Made by a program: the position numbers and the translations under genes. DNA of 64,000 nt. Source: JAMHWF01 sp964371405 (lineage in GTDB: Bacteria > Pseudomonadota > Gammaproteobacteria > Burkholderiales > Burkholderiaceae_C). Below are positions 45,113 to 54,394 of this stretch, piece by piece. Positions within the stretch are counted from its first letter, which is position 1. Every line of letters starts with the position of its first letter. The stretch spans positions 62,001 to 126,000 of the forward strand of contig CAYJLV010000001.1 in assembly GCA_964371405.1 (NCBI GenBank), read 5' to 3'. A model generated the notes under the pieces. That model searched no databases, had not been told where the DNA came from, and saw only the letters and a list, made by a program, of their open reading frames with translations.

Positions 45113-45823
45113 TCACAGGGCGCCTCCGTCACGTTCGAAGGTGACCTCGACGCGCCGGTTGGCTGCCCGGCCCGAAGCGCTGTCGTTGCCCGCGGCGTAG
45201 CAGCACGCACCTTGCGACTGCACGCGCACTTCGACGCCGGTCAGCACGCGCGAGTGGCGCGCCGTCAGGTATTGCTGCACCGTTTCGGCGCGGGCCTGCG
45301 CCAGAGCCTGGTTCGCTGCGGCGGGCCCGACGCTGTCGGTGCGGCCGGCGATCAGCACACGGCGGACCGGCAGCGGCTGCGCGGCCGCGAGGTCGAGTGC
45401 GTCGCGGCCGGCGGCGTCGAGGTCCGAGTGACCGAAGCCGAAGCGCACGACGACCTTCAACGGTGACGGGTCTTCGATCACCTCGGATGCCGAGACTGGC
45501 GGTGACCTATGCGAGACCGTCGGCGTCAGCGCCGATGCATCTTGTACGAGGGGCGTACGCGCAGGCGACGGTTCCACGGCGACGGGCGCTGATGCGGGCG
45601 CAGGGAGCGACTTGGCGCTGGCCCTTGGGCAGGCTGGCGGCTGGCACAGCGTGAAGCGAGCGTCGCGACCGAAGCCGGACTGCGCGATGCGTGCTGCGCC
45701 CATGCCAGTCGCCGCAGGTGCCGGTGACAGCGACGGATTGGGCCCAGCCAGTTCCATCGAACCGCAGGCCGCCACGCCCAGTGCAATCCACGCCAGCAGC
45801 GTGCGAAGGGCGGGGCACTTCAC
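45113..45823 (-). CDS. OmpA-family peptidoglycan-associated lipoprotein
   Basis: A GTG start at 45823 overlaps the upstream stop (GTGA). Lipobox LGVAAC makes it a likely lipoprotein; the C-terminal OmpA domain is clear (VVVRFGFGHSDLDAAGRDAL, VLIAGRTDSVGPAAANQALAQARAETVQQYL, GRAANRRVEVTFE). 236 residues with a Pro/Ser-rich spacer. It may pin the transfer apparatus to peptidoglycan; coupled to the lytic transglycosylase gene. Confidence 0.9.
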   Translation of the reverse strand: MKCPALRTLLAWIALGVAACGSMELAGPNPSLSPAPAATGMGAARIAQSGFGRDARFTLCQPPACPRASAKSLPAPASAPVAVEPSPARTPLVQDASALTPTVSHRSPPVSASEVIEDPSPLKVVVRFGFGHSDLDAAGRDALDLAAAQPLPVRRVLIAGRTDSVGPAAANQALAQARAETVQQYLTARHSRVLTGVEVRVQSQGACCYAAGNDSASGRAANRRVEVTFERDGGAL

Positions 45824-46344
45824 GGCCTGCCCCCCGCGGCTGCCGGCAGCTTGCGAAAGACCTGCCACGCGTAGCGCGACCGGGCTTCGGCGCAGCGTGC
45901 GCCCTTCAGGTGCGAGCAGGCGGCGTTGTAGGCCCCGACCCCGTTCCAAGTGGCGCCATGGCGCGAGAACGTGTCTGCGAGCAGCCAGGCGCCGACCTGG
46001 ATGTTGGTGCAGGCGTCGAACAAGTGCGCCTCGGCGATGCCGTGTCTGGCCAGCCGCGGCAGGTGCGAGCTGTTGATCTGCATGAGGCCGATGTCATAGG
46101 AGCCCGTCCGTGCGACGTGGGACCGGTTGACCGCACGCGGATTGAGGTTCGACTCGACGCGAGCAATCGCATAGAGCAGTTCGGCGGCGACGCCGTAGCG
46201 CTGCGCCGCCTGTTCCCAGCACGCCTGCGCCGGCAGGACCCAGAGCCCCATCAGCCAGAGCACAGCCCACCGCACGACGCCCGCCACAGCCGACCGCGAG
46301 TCGGTCGAAGCACAAGGCAGCGGGGTGGGCAGAGTGGTGAACAT
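45820..46344 (-). CDS. Lytic transglycosylase (VirB1/IagB-like)
   Basis: 174 residues with a signal (VLWLMGLWVLPAQA) and the SLT domain: catalytic Glu in AIARVESNLNP, then SYDIGLMQINSSHLP and GVGAYNAACSH. It opens peptidoglycan for the secretion channel. The start at 46344 (ATG) follows GGAG. Its stop overlaps the OmpA-like start. Confidence 0.92.
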   Translation of the reverse strand: MFTTLPTPLPCASTDSRSAVAGVVRWAVLWLMGLWVLPAQACWEQAAQRYGVAAELLYAIARVESNLNPRAVNRSHVARTGSYDIGLMQINSSHLPRLARHGIAEAHLFDACTNIQVGAWLLADTFSRHGATWNGVGAYNAACSHLKGARCAEARSRYAWQVFRKLPAAAGGRP

Positions 46345-46492
46345 CACAGCTCCGAAGACAGGTCAGCACGCTCGCTGGCCAGCAGGCCGCGAGGCAAGGC
46401 TGGCGATGCCAGCGAGGGTCGGGTTCGGGTGGGCCGGCGTCGGAGCCGGCAGGGTGCTCAGCGGGTCAGCGCGCTCGCGCGCGAGGGCCGCA

Positions 46493-46987
46493 CTACCCGG
46501 GGCGTGGCAATCGCCATCGGGACGAGCGATCGGCCATGTTCAGCCGGGCCTGGCGCAGCACCCGCGCGTCGGCGTCGTCGATCTGGCGGGCGAGGGCGAC
46601 GCAGGCGGTGGTCAGCTGATCAAGCTGGAACTTGGGGTTCGGATGCCGGTTGGCCGGCGAGCGTTGCACGGCCTGCAGCAGTTCGTACTGCGGGCGCCAC
46701 ATCGACTCGCGACGGCGCGGCGTGTTCGGCGCGCGCAGCACGAGCTGGGTGCCGAGGAAGCCGAAGATGCGCCCGGGCGCGTCGTCCGCCTCGAAGACCA
46801 GCGACACGCAGGCGCTGATCAGGTCCGGGAAGCGGAAGGTGGGCGACGTGTTGTCGTCGCTGCGCAGCAGGCCGTACAGCCACTCGTGCTCGTCGAGGAA
46901 GAGCCGCGTCTCGACGGTGTCTGCGTGCTCGCCGGGCGAACTGCCGTGGGCACCAGCATCGGGGGCGTTGTGCGAAGCGGAGATCAT
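46493..46987 (-). CDS. Conserved hypothetical protein of conjugation module
   Basis: 164 soluble residues with no family that I can name. It has a repeated pattern of aliphatic helices (ETRLFLDEHEWLYGLLR, LTTACVALARQIDDADARVLRQ) and an Arg-rich centre (TPRRRESMWRPQ). The position between the relaxase/coupling block and the lytic enzyme makes an operon role likely. Confidence 0.6.
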   Translation of the reverse strand: MISASHNAPDAGAHGSSPGEHADTVETRLFLDEHEWLYGLLRSDDNTSPTFRFPDLISACVSLVFEADDAPGRIFGFLGTQLVLRAPNTPRRRESMWRPQYELLQAVQRSPANRHPNPKFQLDQLTTACVALARQIDDADARVLRQARLNMADRSSRWRLPRPG

Positions 46988-47540
46988 GGGCGCATCCGTG
47001 GGTCATCGACTGCGGGCGGTGCTCTTTGGAGCGGGTGTCCGGAAGGGTAGGCAGGGCGCAGCGCCGGCGCCGGGCGGAATGCAGCGAATGAGAGGGGGGT
47101 TTCGGCGTTGAGGTGATGGCGCTCTGCAAAAAGTACCGGTCCGTCGGCGATCCACGTCAATCGAAGGGACGCAAAGCGGCGCGGAAGCGCGGCCGAATAT
47201 CGTCCTGTTCCGGACCCAGCATGCAGAACATTGGCCTGCACAATCGCAGTGTGTTGGCCGACAGGGAACCGCTGGCCGAGGCAACCGTCAAGGATCGCTT
47301 GACAGTTGAATCCGAAGGCGAACTTCAGTGCGCAACCCGATGCGGTAGAGGCTCGACTCGCGCGTCACGATTGGTTAGCTGCCCTGTGTCACCGCATCCC
47401 TTTGTCTGCCGCCTGGTGGAGCGACGGGGTGGCGGTGCGCTTTGGTGCCTGCCATCTACGAATTCCGAGACGGCGTGTCGGAAATCGAACCCATGAGGGG
47501 CAGGCCTCTGGCAGGTGTCCAAGGCACAGGCGTGGTGCAT
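46988..47540. other. Gap between hypothetical gene and DUF4400 gene
   Basis: About 550 bases without a supported gene on either strand. Several short frames exist, none with a family or ribosome site. Since the downstream genes are the pilus/channel operon, the region probably contains its promoter and the binding site of the FlhDC-like activator; no site was identified. Confidence 0.4.
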
Positions 47541-48164
47541 TCAGGCGCGGCGATGGAAATTCGCGAACGCGCGGCCCAGCAGCAGGCTCATCAGTAACGG
47601 AACGACCGGCATCGACAGCGGATGCAGTGTCACCGGAATCACGAAGCCGACGACCGCAGCGCAGGCTGTGACGATGGCCAGGCAAGTGAATGCGGCAAAG
47701 AGTTCCGGATCGTGCTGCCGGAACTCTCGAGACCTGAGTACACGCACGACGCCGCCGTCCATCAGCGCCGCCGCGCAGAAAGCGGCCAGCCAGGGCAGCC
47801 ATTCCAGCATCGTCGACAACCTGTAGGAGGCCAGCAGCACGAGTGCGTCGATGGATCGGAAATAGGCGTTGTCGAACAAGCGCCGGTTCAGCGACGTCAT
47901 CTCGTGCGCCACCGCGCTGTCCAAGGCGTTTGCTGGTGGCGCGTCGCTCGCTGATGGAACCGGCGTCACCTCACGGGCTGAATCCTGCAGGCTGAGCGCC
48001 CGCGAGAGGATGCGCGACGCGGGTGCGTCGCCCCAGAACGCCGTCATGGTCTCGTGCTCGGCCCGCATCTGAGCCAGAAAGCGCTGTGCCGGATGCACGG
48101 AAGGCAGGTACAGCACCAGCACCAGCAGGCACAGCAGCGAGATGACGGCGACGACGCGAATCAC
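47541..48164 (-). CDS. DUF4400 family membrane protein
   Basis: 207 residues with four hydrophobic segments (VVAVISLLCLLVLVLYL; LEWLPWLAAFCAAALM; FAAFTCLAIVTACAAVVGFVI; LSMPVVPLLMSLLLG). The GTG start at 48164 overlaps the traD stop (GTGA). DUF4400 proteins regularly follow TraD in MobH-type conjugative elements; the role is unknown. Confidence 0.82.
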   Translation of the reverse strand: MIRVVAVISLLCLLVLVLYLPSVHPAQRFLAQMRAEHETMTAFWGDAPASRILSRALSLQDSAREVTPVPSASDAPPANALDSAVAHEMTSLNRRLFDNAYFRSIDALVLLASYRLSTMLEWLPWLAAFCAAALMDGGVVRVLRSREFRQHDPELFAAFTCLAIVTACAAVVGFVIPVTLHPLSMPVVPLLMSLLLGRAFANFHRRA

Positions 48165-50098
48165 GGCGCTTGGCCCGGTATCAATGCGGGCCTTGATGCA
48201 GGTCTGGGGGCGGCGGTCGGCGGTGACGCATCGGGATCCAGGATCGGAAACCGCCCCTTGATGATCCTTCCGCCCGACACCGAGGCGAAGTATTGCAGGT
48301 TCGGCAGTTTGCCCAGCACGTCGGCCGGCACCATCTCCTCGAAGCTCTCGGTGAGCTGCGTGGAGTAGCTCGACGAGAAGTCGCCCAGGTGCGCGTCGGC
48401 GCCGCTGCTCAGGCCCACGCGCACGGTGTGGATGGCGGTCTTGCCGAAAGTCTCGACGACGAAGTCCTGCGTCGGCCGGTCTTTCGAGCGCAGCGCTATC
48501 AGGTTGTTGAGGTTGCCCAGTGCCATGCGCGCCGCGTCTTCGCTGCCCAGGCGCTTGGCCAGGTCCGCCAGCGTCTGCATCGCGCAGGTGGTGAAGATGC
48601 CGCCTTCGGCGCCCTTGTTCAGGATCTCGATCAACGGCTGGTTGATCACGTTCGAGACCTCGTCGACGAACAGCGAGATGCGCCGGTAGCCGCCGAGGTT
48701 GTAGCGCATGCCGGCTCGCGCGGCCAGGTCGGCCAAGGCCAGCGCGCCGATGGCCGTGGCCACCGACGGGTCGGGCAGCGAATCCAGGCACATATACAGC
48801 ACGTGGCCGGCGCGCTCGATCTTCTCGAAGTTCATGATCGGGCGCGTGTCGTCGGCGTCGAACGGATCCGGCGACAGGCTCGGGCCGAGGTCGCCCGAGG
48901 TGAGCATGGACAGCACGGGCAGCAGGTTGGCTGTGATCTTCTGGTAGTGCTCGCGGTTGTGGCGGAAGGTGCGCACCTGCGCATCCAGCACCTTGTTGCG
49001 CTGCGACTGCGCAACGTGGTGTTCGTAGTAGGCGACGAAGGCCAGCAGGTCGGCGCTGGCCGCTTCGGACGGGCGCTTGAGGTTGCCGCGGTGGGCGTCG
49101 TGCAGCAGCTTCTTCATCTCGGGCAGTTCGCGCCAGTTGGCGCCCAGGGTGCGCTCGTAGTGGCGGCGCAGCGTGCCTTCGAGCACCGGCTCGATGCCGC
49201 CTTCGATGTACTTGGTCAGCTTCACGAGGTTCGGCCGCTCCTCGAGCTGGATCAAGCCTTGCACGACAACGTTGACCGCGTCCCAGCCGAAGGCCGAGAA
49301 CGCGCCCGCCGTGTCGGGAGGCATGATCGATTGGATGCGCGAGGCGATCTCGGTCGGCTTCTGCCAGTTGAAGGTGAAGTCCAGCCGCACGCCGGTCTCG
49401 GGGAAAGCGGGGTGGAACTCCAGGAAGGTGTCGGGTGCACGCCAGTCTTCGCAGGCGCGCTGCGTCACGCGCTTCAGGCGCCGGCTGTTCTTCGGGTCGA
49501 TGACGATGACCACGTCGCCCCGCCGCACCGCCTGCGTGATGAGGTTGGCCAGCGCCACCCCTTTGCCCGACTGCGTGGTGCCGACAAGCAGGGTGCCGCC
49601 TTCGAAGTTCTGCAGCGGCCGGTGCAGCGGCACTTCCTTGGGCTCGACGCCATGAATGTAGGGCAGGCCGATCTCGGCGTCGGGCTGCGGGTGGCTGTCG
49701 TAGCCCAGCCAGGCCAGCAGACGCGGCGAGACGGTGAATTGCCGGTAGTCCACCTTCGCCAGCTCGTACAGGCGCTGGGCGTGGACCGGCCGCCAGTCGA
49801 AGCCGAAGCCGAGGAACACCTGGTCGGGTTGTTGGCACCAGCGCGCCAACTCGCCGGTGGTGATGGTCTGCACGCCGCGCCCGCCGAGCGAGGCGCGCAG
49901 CACCAGGGTCCTCAGCGCTTGCGCACCGCGGAAGATGCCCCAGACAAAGCAGCAGAGCGCCAGCGGCAGCGCCAGTCGGCGCGGCAGATGCCCGAGGACA
50001 CCGACAGCGGCGAAGAAGGCTGTTGCCAGCAGCCAAGTGGCAGCGGCGTAGGCCTCGTAGGCCGGGCGCCAGGGCATTTCGTACTGGCGGACCAGCAT
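48161..50098 (-). CDS. traD: Type IV coupling protein TraD
   Basis: 645 residues: two membrane segments near the N-terminus (TWLLATAFFAAVGVLG, LALPLALCCFVWGIF), Walker A GTTQSGKG (173-180), Walker B SLFVDEV and the SXT-type tail (HLGDFSSSYSTQLTESFEEMVPADVLGKLPNLQYFASVSGGRIIKGRFPIL). It brings relaxase-bound DNA to the channel. The start at 50098 lies 2 bases after the traI stop. Confidence 0.95.
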   Translation of the reverse strand: MLVRQYEMPWRPAYEAYAAATWLLATAFFAAVGVLGHLPRRLALPLALCCFVWGIFRGAQALRTLVLRASLGGRGVQTITTGELARWCQQPDQVFLGFGFDWRPVHAQRLYELAKVDYRQFTVSPRLLAWLGYDSHPQPDAEIGLPYIHGVEPKEVPLHRPLQNFEGGTLLVGTTQSGKGVALANLITQAVRRGDVVIVIDPKNSRRLKRVTQRACEDWRAPDTFLEFHPAFPETGVRLDFTFNWQKPTEIASRIQSIMPPDTAGAFSAFGWDAVNVVVQGLIQLEERPNLVKLTKYIEGGIEPVLEGTLRRHYERTLGANWRELPEMKKLLHDAHRGNLKRPSEAASADLLAFVAYYEHHVAQSQRNKVLDAQVRTFRHNREHYQKITANLLPVLSMLTSGDLGPSLSPDPFDADDTRPIMNFEKIERAGHVLYMCLDSLPDPSVATAIGALALADLAARAGMRYNLGGYRRISLFVDEVSNVINQPLIEILNKGAEGGIFTTCAMQTLADLAKRLGSEDAARMALGNLNNLIALRSKDRPTQDFVVETFGKTAIHTVRVGLSSGADAHLGDFSSSYSTQLTESFEEMVPADVLGKLPNLQYFASVSGGRIIKGRFPILDPDASPPTAAPRPASRPALIPGQAP

Positions 50099-50100
50099 GC

Positions 50101-51726
50101 TCAGGCCTGCGGCGATTCCGGGATCGCAAAGGTGGCGAGGTCGAGGCCGGCGACGAATCGCGGATCGACGACCAGGCCGACGGTAGTAACGCCGCCAAAG
50201 TCCCTGGACGTGGTCGGCGGCCGGTTGGCATCCGCGTGGACCAGCATGCGCAGGTCGCCCAGCGCGCGCATTGCAAGTGCAGGCTGCAGACCGCGGCGTT
50301 CCAGTTCGGCGAGCGGTACGAAGATGCCGTTCGCCACCGTGCACGCGGCAGCGCCGCGCGCAGCGCCGTTTAGCGTTGCCACGATGGAGACTAGCGCGTC
50401 ACGCACGGCGGGGTTCAGCCGCATGGGGGCCTTCAGCGCGATCGTGGTGGCGGCGGTTGTTTCGCCTGCGGCTGTTGCTGCGTTACCCGGCGGCGGCGGC
50501 AGGGGCGCTGCTGGGTCCGCGTCGGCAGCGTCGAGCAGCGACAACTGGCCTCGCGGCGGCGGCGTCGGAGGTGCCGGCGCTGCCGTGGCGTTCATCGGTC
50601 TCGCCGGCTCGCGACTCGTCGCGAGCGTGCCGGCGAGCGGATGCGGGCTGGCCTCCGGGCCTGACCAAAGGATTGCCGGAGACGTCAGCTTGATGGCGTC
50701 CAGCGGGCCCTTGGCGCCGGGCGGCTGGATGAGCCACGTGTTGTGAGAACTGTCGCGGGGCTCCGCCACGCCGGCAGCGAGCAACAGGTCGAGAACGGTA
50801 TCGGCAGACTTTGGTATGCCGGGCAACTGATCCGCCTCGAGCAAGGCCTGCGCGTCGGCAGCGCATTGCGGCCAGAGCAGGAACAGACCGTCGCTGCCGT
50901 ACCAGACGCGCGACTTTTCTCGGTTCGGCACCCAAGCCGACTCGGCCGCAGCCAAGTGGCGCAGCGCATCCACCAGATAGCGTTCGAGGTGCGAGCCGAA
51001 CTGCGGCGAGCCGTAGCGGTCCGCACTGGCTTTGAGATTTCGGTCGATGACCAGGGCCAGCGAGCGGCGGACCAGGCTATCGAGGACGTTGGGTTCGCGA
51101 TACACCGGGAGGCCGCCTACGCTGGCAAGCAGGTGCGGGACGATGACGGTGTTGCCGGTGCTGAGGTCCTGCAGCACAGCGGGCCCCACGACATGAGGGA
51201 GAGCGAACAGGCCCAGGCTGCGCGCCTCGGGCGCCTGAGCGCGCCAGCGCACGAAGTAGCGCTCGACGCAGCGTTCGGCGAGCCATGCGGCCAAAGGGGT
51301 GAGGTAAGCGGGCCATTCGTTGCCGTCGGCGTCGACGACGATCAACGATGCCAAGGCCCGGTGCAGTTCACAGCACAAGCCACCGATGAAGGTGGCGTGC
51401 CGCCAGCGAGGTTCGAGCTGACGGCGCGTGCTGATGGTCGATTGGCCGCAGAAGATGTGCGCGTCCGTGCCCTGCAGGGCATAGAAGGCGACCTCCAGGC
51501 CCAACTGCAGAAGGCCGCCGGGCTGGCGGAAGTAGTTGTCGGGCGTGGCGGGGAGCAGGTGAACGTAGCCGGCGTAGGCTTCGATCAGCGCCAACGCGTC
51601 GCGCGCGAAGGTCTCTTGGTCCAGGCCGAAGCACAGCCGGATGCGGTCGATCAGGGCGCTCTGGCTCCGAATCAGTTCCGTCCCAGGGCTTGCCGCGAAG
51701 CCAGGATCCATCGGCGAGTAGCGCAT
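50101..51726 (-). CDS. traI: MobH-type relaxase TraI, HD ligands not recognisable
   Basis: 541 residues. The layout is that of the TraI_2/MobH family: PGGLLQLGLEVAFYAL, LEPRWRHATFIGGL, a RYFVRW motif, and a conserved centre (VWYGSDGLFLLWP, ADQLPGIPKS) with the C-terminal TraI_2 domain. Usual MobH proteins have HHH-R just before GGLL and an LLHDIGK HD motif; here these read NYFR (64-67), QL instead of RH (74-75) and LCCELHR (117-123). The nicking ability is therefore uncertain. The gene precedes traD. Confidence 0.85.
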   Translation of the reverse strand: MRYSPMDPGFAASPGTELIRSQSALIDRIRLCFGLDQETFARDALALIEAYAGYVHLLPATPDNYFRQPGGLLQLGLEVAFYALQGTDAHIFCGQSTISTRRQLEPRWRHATFIGGLCCELHRALASLIVVDADGNEWPAYLTPLAAWLAERCVERYFVRWRAQAPEARSLGLFALPHVVGPAVLQDLSTGNTVIVPHLLASVGGLPVYREPNVLDSLVRRSLALVIDRNLKASADRYGSPQFGSHLERYLVDALRHLAAAESAWVPNREKSRVWYGSDGLFLLWPQCAADAQALLEADQLPGIPKSADTVLDLLLAAGVAEPRDSSHNTWLIQPPGAKGPLDAIKLTSPAILWSGPEASPHPLAGTLATSREPARPMNATAAPAPPTPPPRGQLSLLDAADADPAAPLPPPPGNAATAAGETTAATTIALKAPMRLNPAVRDALVSIVATLNGAARGAAACTVANGIFVPLAELERRGLQPALAMRALGDLRMLVHADANRPPTTSRDFGGVTTVGLVVDPRFVAGLDLATFAIPESPQA

Positions 51727-51898
51727 CGGAGTCGTAGCCCGGGATGGTGCAGCGCATCGAGTATCAGGCTGGGAGTCTTCCCAACGCGGTGGAGCGGAGT
51801 AACCCGAAATGGAGCTCGTTGAGGCGGCGTATCGACTTCAGCTCGGGAATGCAGCGCGTGGCCGACAAGCCAGAATTGCAGAAACTTTGGGGGGCGAG

Positions 51899-53167
51899 AT
51901 GGACCGTTCTGTTTGCTGCAAGTGCATCGAAGACGCGCATCTGCGGAAGCTTGTCGATGACGAGGCTGAAGGCAAGGACGTCGAATGCGCTGTCTGCGGT
52001 GAAGCGGGCGAACCGACAGTCACGGTTGAGCGACTCGGCCAGCTTCTCGAACCGATCATGCGCGAGCACTTCGTGGTCGGACCCAGCGTCAAGAAGTTTG
52101 GCGAGAACGACTCGGAGTGGTGGGAGCAGGAGGGGGATCCAATCGCCTACTGGGTTCAGGAAGTGCTGGGGCAGTACTTCGACTTCGAAGACGCGATCGT
52201 CCGGGCGGTGATCGACGCGGACGAGTACTGGCCAGGGGACGGTGGGGAGGCGTACTGGGACGACACCAGCATGTACGTGCCGAAGCGCGTTCAGACACAC
52301 CAGTACTTCGCGGATTGGCACTACACGCTGAACGAACTCAAGCACGGCCGGCGTTTCTTCAGTCCTTCGGCGCGGGCGCTGTTCGACAAGTTATTCGACG
52401 GTGTAGACGACCTCAAGGCGTGGACCGGAAGGCGGTTCATCCCGGTTGTCCGTCGCCTTTCGATGGGCACGAAGGTCTATCGCGCGCGCGTCTGTGGTTC
52501 GCGAAGTCTGCTCAAGGACATTCTGGAGGACCCCTTGAAGCATGTTGGTCCACCACCCACTGCGAACGCGCGCGCCGGGCGAATGAATGCCGAAGGGGTC
52601 GTGGTTTGCTACGGCGCGAGAGACCCCGATACATGTCTGGCCGAAATGCGCCCGGCACTGGGCGTGGAGGTTGCACTGATTGCCATGGAGACGACGCGCC
52701 CGCTTCGAGTCCTTGACTTCTCCCGGCTCGATCACGCGCGCGGCGGCAAGGCCTTGAGCTACTTCCAGGGCGACTACACGGACCAAGTAGAGCGGCGCAC
52801 GTTTCTGCGGCGTCTGCATGGCCTGATCTCCCAACCCATCGTGCCAGGGCACGAGGCGGACTACATGATCACCCAGACGATGGCCGAGTATCTTGCGCAC
52901 GTGCACGCGAGATCGTTCGATGGTGTCCTTTTCGCCTCAGTTCAGCGGGCAGGAGGAACGAACATCGTTCTCTTTCCAGACAAGGGGCTGCTGACGGATC
53001 AGCCAGCCGATGCCTTCGGGCTAAGGTACGTCGAGAAGAGCTTGAAGCTCATGTCCACTACTTCGATCCGGTATCGCCATCAAGAGTTGGACATCGGCAC
53101 GGACGGTGGCGGCGACCCCTGGGTTTCTAAGGGGGGCATGCAGGACTTTGATGAAGATTGGACGTAG
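51899..53167 (+). CDS. RES-domain protein with HEPN/RES N-terminal region
   Basis: 422 residues. The start at 51899 follows GGGGCG. The N-terminus has a zinc-type Cys set (SVCCKCIEDAHLRKLV, VECAVCGEA) as in HEPN/RES_NTD1 proteins; the C-terminal RES domain has KVYRARVC, PPTANARAGRMNAEGVVVCYGARDPDTCLAEM and a Glu. This is the only plus-strand gene inside the transfer block and it has no adjacent Xre antitoxin, unlike the pair at 8.6-9.9 kb. It may have a defence or toxin role; unknown. Confidence 0.7.
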   Translation: MDRSVCCKCIEDAHLRKLVDDEAEGKDVECAVCGEAGEPTVTVERLGQLLEPIMREHFVVGPSVKKFGENDSEWWEQEGDPIAYWVQEVLGQYFDFEDAIVRAVIDADEYWPGDGGEAYWDDTSMYVPKRVQTHQYFADWHYTLNELKHGRRFFSPSARALFDKLFDGVDDLKAWTGRRFIPVVRRLSMGTKVYRARVCGSRSLLKDILEDPLKHVGPPPTANARAGRMNAEGVVVCYGARDPDTCLAEMRPALGVEVALIAMETTRPLRVLDFSRLDHARGGKALSYFQGDYTDQVERRTFLRRLHGLISQPIVPGHEADYMITQTMAEYLAHVHARSFDGVLFASVQRAGGTNIVLFPDKGLLTDQPADAFGLRYVEKSLKLMSTTSIRYRHQELDIGTDGGGDPWVSKGGMQDFDEDWT

Positions 53168-53205
53168 TGCTCCATACCCGTCTTCTCATCGCGGCGTCAG
53201 TCGAT

Positions 53206-53844
53206 TCACTCCGACGGGCTCGTGGTCGGTGGATTGAGAAGACTCAACACGCCGATGTCGATGGTGCGAAGGTCTATCAACGGCCGCACCGGAAACGACG
53301 CCTGCACCCGCTGATCCGTGCCGTAGCGCTGCACCAGCTTGCAGAACGGGCACTCGTCGTTGGAGCGCGGCGCCGAGCCGTAGGCCGCCAAGTACTCGCT
53401 GTGGCAGGTGGGGCAGGCGACCAGTGCGAAGCTCTGCACGCTGGTCAGCCACAGCCCGTCGGTGTGCGCGGCGAGGTCGAAGGCGCGATCGAAGCTGATG
53501 CGCTGCGGCGGTTCGCAGATGCTGCCGTAGTGGCGGTAGGCGGCGACGAGCGCTTCGGCCGCGGCGAATCCGCCGTCGCGCAGGCGCCGGTAAAGCGCCA
53601 CGACGATGGAGGCCTCGGCGCGGTAGAGCAGGTTCGCACCGTGATACCACTCTGGGGAGTCGGGCGGCCGGCCGCGCGGCACGTTCTCGCGGTCGGGGAA
53701 CAGCAGGCGCAGCAGCTCGCGCGGCGGCAGGCCGGTGAGGTGGCCGATCGTGCGCACACGGGCGCCGAGGGCGGCGCAGTCCTTGGCCAGTTGCAGCGCG
53801 CGCAGCTGCCGGTCGACCCGAAGCGGGGGACGGGGCTCGCCCAT
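53206..53844 (-). CDS. FlhC/SetC/AcaC-like transcription activator
   Basis: 212 residues. The FlhC zinc site is complete: cysteines 144, 147 (ACPTCHSEY) and 165, 168 (ECPFCKLV), with RYGTDQRVQ after it and a DNA-binding middle (GHLTGLPPRELLRLLFPDR). FlhC-like proteins work with an FlhD-like partner; SetCD in SXT/R391 and AcaCD in IncA/C elements switch on conjugation. The FlhD-like gene lies 21 bases upstream on the same strand. Confidence 0.88.
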   Translation of the reverse strand: MGEPRPPLRVDRQLRALQLAKDCAALGARVRTIGHLTGLPPRELLRLLFPDRENVPRGRPPDSPEWYHGANLLYRAEASIVVALYRRLRDGGFAAAEALVAAYRHYGSICEPPQRISFDRAFDLAAHTDGLWLTSVQSFALVACPTCHSEYLAAYGSAPRSNDECPFCKLVQRYGTDQRVQASFPVRPLIDLRTIDIGVLSLLNPPTTSPSE

Positions 53845-53865
53845 GGCGATGGCCAGCGGCGGTGG

Positions 53866-54159
53866 TCAGGAGACGAGGTGTTGGGCGGCGTGTACCGCGG
53901 CGAGCGGCCGGGCCAGCGGCAGCGGTGCTTCGAGCAGCGCCAGCAAGTCGCGGCGCGCCGGGAAGAGGGTGGCGTCGCCGACGTTGGCGACGATGGCCAT
54001 GATCTGCTGCACGCCCAGGCCGGCGATTCGGTCCGCCTGCGCGGCATCGAGCGCGTACTTGCAGCAGGTGGCGGGACGGTCCTGCAGGACGCCGTCGCGG
54101 ATGGTGAGCAGCAAGGTCAGGTTGGTGAGCTGGACGTCGGAGAGCTGCGCCTGGTTCAT
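53866..54159 (-). CDS. FlhD/SetD-like transcription activator
   Basis: 97 residues; the start at 54159 follows GAGGA. It opens SDVQLTNLTLLLTIRDGVLQDR and includes a helical segment (QADRIAGLGVQQIMAIVANVG) as in FlhD, whose main job is to form the FlhD-FlhC complex. It pairs with the FlhC-like gene downstream; together they are the likely master activator of the transfer operons. Confidence 0.82.
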   Translation of the reverse strand: MNQAQLSDVQLTNLTLLLTIRDGVLQDRPATCCKYALDAAQADRIAGLGVQQIMAIVANVGDATLFPARRDLLALLEAPLPLARPLAAVHAAQHLVS

Positions 54160-54394
54160 GGTGCTGTCCTCGGGTGAGCCCTGGCCGGGCACGGTGGATG
54201 GGTGGGATTGAGATGTTTCGGGTGGCGGTCGGGTGTCGAGCGGTGTGCGCCACAGCATAGGGTTCGGCACTCAGCTTGCGATGGCCCGCGGCCCCTTCGG
54301 GACCGCATTGCCATGCACAACCGCCCGGACTCCCGGGCGAATCCGTGCAGCCCGGGCCCGCGATGGGTCCGGGCCACTCCGGCCCGTGCCGCGC
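54160..54394. terminator. Terminator-rich gap before FlhD-like gene
   Basis: GC-rich hairpins: GGGCC-ACTCC-GGCCC at about 54371-54385, just after the DUF932 stop on the minus strand, and GCGG-CCCC...GGGACCGC at about 54284-54303. They probably stop DUF932 transcription and help set up an independent promoter for flhDC-like genes. Confidence 0.45.

Noticed and set aside
48293..50746. Plus-strand frame of 817 codons over traD and traI
   Set aside because: Antisense shadow of traD/traI with no recognisable domain.
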